From contig NZ_BLAJ01000004.1 of NCBI RefSeq assembly GCF_009176305.1, positions 124,001 to 188,000 of the forward strand: a stretch of 64,000 nucleotides of DNA. The letters are read 5' to 3'. This DNA is from Martinezella dioscoreae. GTDB taxonomy: Bacteria > Pseudomonadota > Alphaproteobacteria > Rhizobiales > Rhizobiaceae. The position numbers and the translations under genes were made by a program. Shown in pieces: positions 1-8,600 of the stretch; positions within the stretch are counted from its first letter, which is position 1, and the number at the start of each line of letters is the position of its first letter. The notes below the pieces were generated by a model. It was not told the origin of the DNA. It was given only the letters and a program-made list of their open reading frames with translations, and did not search any database.

Positions 1-2
1 CG

Positions 3-68
3 GGAACACTGATCTTTACCGTGCTCGCCCTGAGCTTCATGAACCGGAAAGCGGCTGGCCGCCCGTGA
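3..68 (+). CDS. C-terminal end of a truncated, probably membrane, protein
   Basis: The first bases of the window hold an open frame with no start that ends in TGA at 66-68. The last residues are hydrophobic (GTLIFTVLALSFMNRK) followed by a short basic tail, which looks like a last transmembrane helix with a cytoplasmic end. Only about 21 residues are visible, so the family cannot be named. The gene converges with the glycosyltransferase gene that ends at 187. Another frame is also open across this short stretch, so the call is tentative. Confidence 0.4.
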   Translation, partial: GTLIFTVLALSFMNRKAAGRP

Positions 69-186
69 GGCAAGCCGCAGAGAGTGATGGAAATCCGGCC
101 GCTGTATCCGTCAGATTCTTCTGGCCCGTCAGATTCGGCAACCTTGGCGTTTGGGCATTGACGCAGGAGAAATCCAACGGGAATGC

Positions 187-2241
187 CTAGATTACCGTGC
201 CATTAGGCCAGAGGCGACCGTCTCGCTGCAATGGGGAATAGTCGTGCCATTCGGCCAGCCGCTTTCTATATTCGCGCCTGTAAGTGCTGTCGTCGCGAAA
301 GGCAATGTGGTCTTGCACCAATCCGATGCCAATCTCATAGTAGACATCGAGGTTGCGCAAATCCGGCTGAGGAATGTTTCCTTGCTCGGCTTCTCTTTGC
401 ATCTGCCAGAACAGCGTCTCCAGGCGCTGAACGAGGGCTGGAATATCGCGCAAGACACTTGTGTCTCGTTGTTCCCGCATGGACGCCCTTATTCTCTTCA
501 GGCTAGTTGAATCCTTTGCGAATCCGATCGCCTTTTCTATGTAGTCTTGCGGGTCCGAGCAGATGAGCTGCGTCGCGCCGGCAGCCGCGACTATGCTATG
601 GCAGAAGCGTGCTGCGAAGCTCTTGCCTGGAATGGTGAGGACAGGCAAGCCCATGGTCAGGGCATCGGCCGCGGTCGAATGTGCTCCATAGGGGAACGTG
701 TCGAGGAAAAGATCGGCAAGGCCAATCCTGGCGAGGTGTTGAGCGTTTGGTGCCTTGGGCGCGAAGATGAGACGCTCAGGTGCGACACCGGCATTTGCCG
801 CGACCTGGCGCAGACGGGCGTCGACATCGCCACCGCCGCTCAACAGCCATAATACGCTGTCGGATGTTGCCGCGAGAATTTCCATCCACCGCGCAAACGT
901 CTCCTGCGTGATCTTCTGCATGCCGTTGAAGCAGGCGAAGACGAAGGCGCCGTCGGGCAGGCCCGCTTCGAGGCGTGTCGGCTTTTCGGCGACCGCTCTC
1001 TTGCGATCAATTGGCTGGGTGCAAGGGATCCTCCGGACCTTCTCTGAATAGAAGATCTCATTTTCCGGAGGAATGACGTGCTCGTCCGCGATGATATAGT
1101 GATGAAAAGGACTGCCCATCGTGCCCGGATAGCCGCAGAAATTGACGATGACGGGGGCCGGTCGATATGCGAAGATCTTCGTTCGCGCATGCTTGGTATA
1201 GCCATTGACGTCGATGAGGATATCGATGTCATCGTCCGCGATCTGCCGTGCCGCATCCTGATCGTTGAGCGCGGCGATCTCGCGCCAGCAGTCGACGACG
1301 GCTCTCATGCGCGTTTGCGTGGCGTCTTGCTCCACGGGCTCCCCGCAGTAATAGGCGTAGATCTCGACGCTTTGCTTGTCGTGCAGCTCCAGCACTTCCC
1401 TGAGTGCGAAGCCAACCGCGTGATCGCGCAGATCCGACGATACGTAGCCGATGCGAAGCCGCTGAGCGGTTCCGGATTTTTTGCGCGGCATCTTGCGAGG
1501 AAATCCGCTTATGTCGGGCCGGCCGACAAAGGATTTGTTGTATTGATAGGCTCTTGCGAGCTGAAACAGGGGATCGTCGGAATAGCAGGCAAGCGTCAGC
1601 GGCGACATGGAATCGAGGAGCTGACGCGTTGAGACGTGGTCGGATGACGTCAGAACAGGCCATTTGCATTGGCGCTGTCGCAAGGCGCTCCAATGCTGCC
1701 CGGCCTCGCCCTTGTCGGGTCGTAGTTCGATAGCCTGCCAAAGAGCCGCTTCGGCATCATCCAAAAGACCCGCATTTTCCATGACGCGGCCAATATGTTG
1801 AAGCGCCATGAGGCGGTGCGCGAGCTTGTCCGGAGTGCTTTCAGCCGTCATGTCGACGAAGCTTCGCCATTGCACGATGGCTTGCGCCGCGACGCCGCTA
1901 TCTTCCAATGCCCGTCCGAGATTGATGTGTGCCGGGCCGAATTGCGGATCGAGCTTCAGGCAGGCGCGCAGCGCCTGAATGGAGCCGGCTATGTCGCCGA
2001 GCTGGCGCAGCGTGACCGAATAGTTGAAGTAAACGAGATGCAGGTAGGGGTGGCCATCGTTGAACGCGATCCAGACCTTGTAAGCCTCCGCCGCCTCCAG
2101 CTTCCGCCCGGCGGCACTTCGTGTTTCGGCAAATTGGAACAGGTCGTTGAAGGAGAGGCGCTGCGAACGCGCCAGGTCCAAGATGCCGGCAAGGGGCATG
2201 ACCGGACTGGTGACTGAAGCATCATTGGTGACCATGGGCAT
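187..2241 (-). CDS. TPR-containing protein O-glycosyltransferase, GT41 (SPINDLY/OGT-like)
   Basis: The product is about 684 residues. The N-terminal 200 or so form TPR-like helical repeats (AYKVWIAFNDGHPYLHLVYF, then LKLDPQFGPAHINLGRALED). The rest is the SPINDLY/OGT catalytic region. It has GYVSSDLRDHAVG with the family histidine, VIVNFCGYPGTMGSPF, FNGMQKITQETFARW with the lysine that contacts the nucleotide in OGT, and DLFLDTFPYGAHSTAADAL. Known GT41 enzymes transfer GlcNAc or another sugar from a UDP-sugar to Ser/Thr of cytoplasmic proteins. The gene lies 370 bp downstream of a giant Ser/Thr-rich repeat gene on the same strand, an obvious candidate substrate by inference. A TTG at 2268 extends the frame, but ATG at 2241 (or 2235) is more likely. 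No strong ribosome-binding site decides between them. Confidence 0.85.
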   Translation of the reverse strand: MPMVTNDASVTSPVMPLAGILDLARSQRLSFNDLFQFAETRSAAGRKLEAAEAYKVWIAFNDGHPYLHLVYFNYSVTLRQLGDIAGSIQALRACLKLDPQFGPAHINLGRALEDSGVAAQAIVQWRSFVDMTAESTPDKLAHRLMALQHIGRVMENAGLLDDAEAALWQAIELRPDKGEAGQHWSALRQRQCKWPVLTSSDHVSTRQLLDSMSPLTLACYSDDPLFQLARAYQYNKSFVGRPDISGFPRKMPRKKSGTAQRLRIGYVSSDLRDHAVGFALREVLELHDKQSVEIYAYYCGEPVEQDATQTRMRAVVDCWREIAALNDQDAARQIADDDIDILIDVNGYTKHARTKIFAYRPAPVIVNFCGYPGTMGSPFHHYIIADEHVIPPENEIFYSEKVRRIPCTQPIDRKRAVAEKPTRLEAGLPDGAFVFACFNGMQKITQETFARWMEILAATSDSVLWLLSGGGDVDARLRQVAANAGVAPERLIFAPKAPNAQHLARIGLADLFLDTFPYGAHSTAADALTMGLPVLTIPGKSFAARFCHSIVAAAGATQLICSDPQDYIEKAIGFAKDSTSLKRIRASMREQRDTSVLRDIPALVQRLETLFWQMQREAEQGNIPQPDLRNLDVYYEIGIGLVQDHIAFRDDSTYRREYRKRLAEWHDYSPLQRDGRLWPNGTVI

Positions 2242-2611
2242 TCCATAAACTGGCGGCAGGCAAGGCAACCATTTTCATAATGGCTGCCGATGTCTCGACT
2301 GTGCTTGGTTGCCGTCGGCATGTCATCAGCCTGCCGCGGGAATCGGCCGTTGCGCGCCGGCAATCAACAGCTTTCGAACGCGCCAAGGCGAATTGCAACG
2401 ACCGCGCGGGTGTTCGAGACCACGAGACCAAGTCATATGCCGCGGGCGCTGCTCGCGATGGCTCGGGCAGCTTCTGAAATCGCCCGCCGCCAGGCGCTCT
2501 GTCGCGTGATTCGATCCAGCAATGCCGGGGCATATCGCGATCTTCAGGATTCGCCTTTCGCGTCCTGGGTCTCGATCTCGCCTATCGCCGTCGCAAGGCC
2601 TTTGTGCCGTT
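2242..2611. other. Intergenic region between repeat-protein and glycosyltransferase genes
   Basis: This 370-base stretch has no convincing gene. Short open frames on both strands lack family signatures and ribosome-binding sites. No clear terminator hairpin follows the repeat gene, so read-through into the glycosyltransferase gene is possible but unproven. Confidence 0.5.
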
Positions 2612-5600
2612 TCACGTCACATAGCTCGAGATGACCGCGGCGATTTGATCCGAGCTCAGATATGCCATTTGCGAACGCATCAACGCGAGCAACTGCGTAC
2701 TGGAAAGGCTCGCGATATCCTGAGTGGATAGGCCCGTTATGCCATTCGAGCTAAAAGCCGCGATATCCTTGGTCGAGAAGGTCGAGAGCTCCTGGGTCGT
2801 CAGGGCGGCGACCTGCGCCGAGGTCAGCCCGCTGACCTGGGATGGTGCGAGAGCCTCGGCCTGCGCCGTCGTCAGCGCCGCGATGACCCGCGTGGTCAAT
2901 CCGGCGACCGCCCCCGAGTTCAATGCGGCGATGTCATCGGTCGTGAAGACCGAAATATCATCCGTATCCAGGGCCGCGACCTGAAGGGCGTTCAAGGCGC
3001 CGATCTGCGACGTTGAAAGAGCGGCGATCTGAGCCGTACTCATTGCCGCGATCTGACCATAGCTCAATGAAGCGATCTGAGAGGTCGTCAGGACCGCGAT
3101 CTGATCGCTGCTGAGGGCCGCGACGACGGCGGTAGACAGTCCCTGGATCGCATCCGAGTTGATCACGGACAGCTCGGCGGTGGAAATGGTTGTCAGATCC
3201 GCCGTGGTCAGTCCCGCCAGACCGGCTGAACTCAACGCCGCGATCTGGGTGGTTGAAAGCGCTTCGAATTGTTCGATGCTAAGCACCCCGACCTGGGTAC
3301 TGCTCAGGCCGGCGATGCTGCCTGTCCCGAGTGCCGCGATCTGAGCGGTGGAGAGGGAGGCGATAAAGTCGGTCGACAGTCCCTGGACCGAGTTGGAACT
3401 GATCGCCGCGATATCGGAAGTGGAGAAGGTTGCCAGGTCGGCCGAGCTGAGGCCCGCAATTCCGGCTGAACTCAGGGCGGCGATCTGGGCCGTCGAAAAT
3501 GCCGCGATCTGATCGACGCTCATGGCGGAGACCTGGGTACTGCTCAGGCCGGCCACGCCCGCCGTGCTCAAGGCGGCGACCTGGCTTGTCGATAAAGTGG
3601 CGATATCGGCGGTGCTCAGGACCGCGACCTGCTTTGAGCCGAGTACCGCGACTTGCGCCGCTGTCAAAGCCTCGATTTGATCGGTGCTGAGCACGGCGAT
3701 CTGCGCCGTCGTCAATCCGGCGATGCCGCCTGTACCCAAGGACGTAATCTGGGCCGTTGATAGCGCCGCGACAATGGCCGTCGTCAGGCCGGAAATACCG
3801 CTTGAACTGATGGCCGCGATGTCCGCACTCGAGAAGGTCTGGAGATCATCGGTTCCGAGAGCGGCGATCTGCGCGGAGCTGAGTGCTCCGACCTGGGTGG
3901 GTGTGAGGGCTTCGGCCTGGGCCGTGCTGAGAGCGGCCATCTGGCTGGTGGTGAGGCCCGCGATGCCGGCCGTGCTCAAGGCGGCGATCTGTTCTGTCGA
4001 AAAGGCTGCGATCGCGGCGGTTGACAGGGCGGACATAGCGAGCGAACCGATGGCTGCCATGTCCGCGGTCGAGAAGGTCGCGAGATCTTCTGTCCCGAAG
4101 GTGGCGATCTGCTTCGAGGTGAACGCCCCAACCTGGGTCGGCGTCAAGGCTTCAGCCTGATCCGTGCTGAGCACCGCGATCTGATCGGTCGTAAGTCCGG
4201 CAATCCCGCTGGTGCTCAGCGCCGCGATCTGATTGGTGGAGAGGGCTTCGATGCCGTTCGTGCCGAGCACCGCGATCTGTTTGGAATTGAGCGCCGCGAC
4301 CTGAGCCGTGGTTAAGGCCTCCAACTGCCCGGTGCTCAGAGCCGCTATCTGCGATGTTGTCAGGCCGGCAATGCCCGATGCGCTGAGCGCTGCGACCTGA
4401 TCCGTCGAGAATCCGGCGATCGTCGCCGTCGATAGGCCTTGTATCGCGCTCGAACTGATGGCCGCGATATCGGCCGTGGAAAAAGCGTCTAGGTCATCCG
4501 CGCTCAAAGCTGCGACCTGGGTCGAGCTCAACGCGCCGATCTGCCCCGTTGTGAGGGCCTCCGCCTGGTCGACGCTGAGCGCCGCCAGCTGTGCCGTTGT
4601 CAGGCCGGGTATCCCGGCTGTGCTAAGCGCGGCGATTTGTGCGGTCGACATGGCTGCGATATCAGCTGTTGTCAGCGCCGAAATCTGCCTCGAGCCAAGA
4701 GTGCTGATCTGGGCTGTCGTGAGCGCCCCGACTTGGTTGGTGCCGAGAGCGGAAATCTGCAGGGTGGTGAGGCCCGCGATGCCGGCGGTGCTGATCGCCG
4801 TGATCTGATCTGTCGAGAAGGCGGCGACGGTGGCCGTCGACAGGCCGGAAATGGCGTTTGAACTGATAGCCGCGATATCGGACGTCGAGAATGTCTGCAG
4901 ATTGGCAGCATCCAGTGTCGCAATCTGGCTCGAACTGAGAGCGGCGACCTGGGCCGAGGTGAGGGCCTCGGCCTGGGCGGTGTTCAAGACCGCGATCTGA
5001 GCACTTGTCAGGCCCGCAATGCCGAGACTGCTCAAAGCGGCAATCTGCGCCGTCGACATCGCCGCTATATCGGCTGTCGTCAGCGCGGATACCTGCTTAG
5101 AGCCAAGAACATTGATCTGTGTCGTCGTCAGGGCTTGCACCTGACCCGTGCCCAAGGCGGCTATCTGCAGGCTCGTCAATCCGGCCGTGCCGGATGAACT
5201 AAGGGCCGCGATCTGAACGTTCGAAAGCGAGGCTATGTCCGCCGTACTCAAGGCGGAAACCTGCGCCGAACTTAGCGCAGCCATCTGCTTGCTGCTCAGG
5301 GCATGGATCTGAGCGGTATTCAAGGCGGCGATCTGTTTGGTCGACAAACCGCCGATCCCCAGCGTGCTGATGGCCGCGAGCTGGTTTGTCGTCAGTGCCG
5401 CTATCGCGCCCGCGGACAGGCCCGATATGGCGTTCGAGCCGATGGCCGCGATGTCCTGCGTCGAAAACACGGCTAGGTCGTCTGTCGTTAGCGCTGAAAG
5501 CTGGGTCGAGTTCAGGGCCGCGACCTGCGCTGTCGTCAACGCCTCGGCCTGGATGGTGCCGAGCGCTGCGATCTGTTTCGTGGTGAGGCCGGTAATGCTC

Positions 5601-8600
5601 GAGGTGCTCAGGGCCGCCACCTGGCTCGTCGACAAAGCGGCGACTGCTGTCGTGGAAAGACCCGATATGGCGGCGGAAGTGATGGTTGCGATGTTCTTGG
5701 TCGACAGAGCAGCTATGTCATTTGTCGTCAATACGGAAAGCTGCGCGGAATTGAGCGCTGCGCTTTGTACCGTCGTCAGGGCTTGGAGCTGCCCGGTGCT
5801 CAAAACGGCGATCTGCTGGGTGGTCAGCCCCGCTATGCCCGATGTGCTGAGAGCCGCTATCTGGGCTGTCGACATGGCGGCGATGGCATCTGTCGACAAG
5901 CCGGAGATGGCGGCGGAGCCGATGGCCGAAATATCTTTGGTCGAGAAAGTGGCGATATCGGCAGCACTCAGGCTGCTGATCTGTTTGGAACTCAGAGCCG
6001 CGACTTGGGCCGATGTCAGCGCCTCTGTCTGGCTGGTGTTGAATGCAGAGATCTGTGTGGTGGTAAGGCCTGCGACGGCCGAGCCGCCGAGGGCCGCGAT
6101 CTGCGCGGTCGAAAGTGTCGCGACGATGCTCGGGTCCAAAACCCCGACCTGCGCCGAGCTCAAGGTTGCGATCTGCTTGGTGGATAGCACATCTATCTGG
6201 CTGCTGTTGAGGGCACTGATCTGATCCGTGGTCATGCCAAGGATGCCGGTCGGGCTGAGCGCGGCGATCTGCGCCGTCGAGAACGCCGCCAAGGCTGCCG
6301 TGGACAAGCCGGAAATGGCACTCGAACCGATGGCGGCAATATCCGCGGTCGAGAGGGCCGCGACGTCGCTCGAACCGAGGACGCCAAGCTGGGCCGAACT
6401 GAGCGCGGCGATCTGTGTCGTGGTCAAGGCGGCAAGCTGCGCGCTGCTCAGGACGTTGACCTGATCAGTGCTCAGTCCGGAAATTCCGGCGGTGCTGAGT
6501 GCAGCGATCTGGCCAGTCGTGAGTGAAGCGATGCTTCCTGTGCCGAGAGCTCCCACTTGCGCCGAACTCAGCGCCGCGATTCGCGTTGTGGCCAAGGCCG
6601 CCACTTGTGCCGTGCTCAAAGCAGCGACCTGATCGGTCGTCAGGCCCGCGACGGTGGTCGTGCTGAGCGCTGCGATCTGATCCGTGGACAATGAACCGAT
6701 GATGGACGAGCCGAGACCCGACACTGCCTTGTTCGAAATTGCGGCGATGTCGGCGGTCGAGAAGGTTGCTATATCATCGGCGCTCAAGGCGCCGAGCTGG
6801 ACGGAGCTTAGTACCTTGACCTGCGCGGTGGTCAGCGCCTCTGCCTGTGCCGTGCTAAGCGCGGTCATCTGTCCTGTTGTCAGACCTATTATCCCGGACG
6901 TGCTGAATGCGGCGATTTGGGCGGTGGAGAGTGAGGCGACGATATCCGCATCCATGGTCGCGATTTGCGATTGGCTGAGAGCCGCGATCTGATTGGTGAA
7001 CAGCGCATCGACCTGGCCGGAACTCAGGGCGTCGATCTGCGCGGTGCTGAGACCCGCGATTCCTGCCGTGCTCAAGGCCGCGATCTGAGCGGTCGTCAGC
7101 GCGGCGATCGCATCGGTCGACAGTCCCGACGTCGCAGTCGAACCGATCACGGCGATATCGGCGACTGAAAGGGCGGCGACATCATCGGTCCCCAGCGCGG
7201 AGAGCTGAGCGGTCTTTAGAGCGGCGACCTGATTTGTTGTCAGGGTCGCGACTTGGGTGGTGCTCAGCGCATTGACCTGATCGGTCGTCAAACCGCTAAT
7301 CCCCGACGTGCTTATCGCGGCGACCTGTGCGGTGGACAGAGCGGCGATGACGTTGGTATCAAGGGCCGCGATCTGGGTGGCGCTGAGAGCCGTCATCCAC
7401 GATGCCGGCAGGGCGGCGATCTGCGCGGTATTGAGCGCGGCGATCTGGCTCGTCGTCAAACCGGCAATTCCGGCGGCGCTCAAGGAGGCGATTTGTTGCG
7501 TCGAGAGGGTCGAGATGACGCCGGTGCTCAACCCCGTTACCGCCTTGCTGGAAAGCGCGGCGATTTCATCGGTCGTAAAGGTCGCGATATGATCCGTTCC
7601 AAGAGCGGAGACCTGGGTCGAACTCAGTTTGGCGATCTGGGCCGTCGTCAATGCCTGCGTTTGCTGCGTGCTCAAGGCCGCGATTTGATCCGTCGTCAGA
7701 CCCGTGATGCCGGATGTGCTGAGGGCCGCGATCTGGCTGGCGGTGAGGGATGTAATGGTGCCCGTGCCGAGGGCTGCGATCTGGCTCGACGTCAGGGTCG
7801 CGACCTGTGTCGTGCTGAGTGCCGCGAGCTGCGCGGTGCTCAAGGCCGCGATCTGATTGGTCGTCAGGTTCGCGAGCGTGCTCGTGCCCAGGGCGGCAAT
7901 CTGTATTGTCGAGAGAGCAGCGACGGCGCCAGTGCTCAAGCCCGCGATTGCCTTGGTGGCGATAGCCGCCATGTCGACCGTCGAGAGGGCAGCCATGTCG
8001 TTCGCCGTCAGCGCCGCCATTTGCGTCGAACTCAACGCTGCGATCTGGCTGGTCGTGAGGCTTGCGAGCTGAGCGGTACCCAGCGTCGATATTTGGGCGG
8101 TCGTCAGGCCGGTGACGGCGCTCGTGGTCAAGGCCTCGAGCTGCGCGCTCGAAAGGGACGCGATGACGCTGGTTGTGAGGCCGCCGATCGCCTTGCTGGA
8201 AAGCGCGGCGATTTCGTCTGTCGTGAACGTTGCCACGTCATCCGAACCCAGGGCGGCAAGTTGAGTGGAACTCAGTACCTTGAGCTGGCTCGACGACAGC
8301 GCCTCGACCTGTGCTGTCGTGAGCGCGGTAATCTGGCCCGTCGTCAACCCTGTGATCGCGGTCGTGGTCAGTGCACCAATCTGAGCGGTTGAAAAGGCTG
8401 CGATGTCATTCGTGCTGAGAGCCGCGATCTGGGCTGTTTTCAGCACGCTGATCTGGGTAGCCGTCAAGGCCGCGACCTGTTGCGAGCTCAGGCTCGCGAT
8501 CTGGTTCGTCGTCAGGCTCGCGATGGCGCGCGTCGCCAGGCCCGCGACCTGAGCGCCCGAAAGCGCGGCGACCTGGGCCGTCGTCAGGCCGGTGACCGCG

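Noticed and set aside
5337..8392. Long open frames on the plus strand inside the repeat gene (295 and 379 residues)
   Set aside because: A period that is a multiple of three keeps the opposite frames open. These frames show only repeat-derived Ala/Val or Arg/Gly-rich sequence and no ribosome-binding site.
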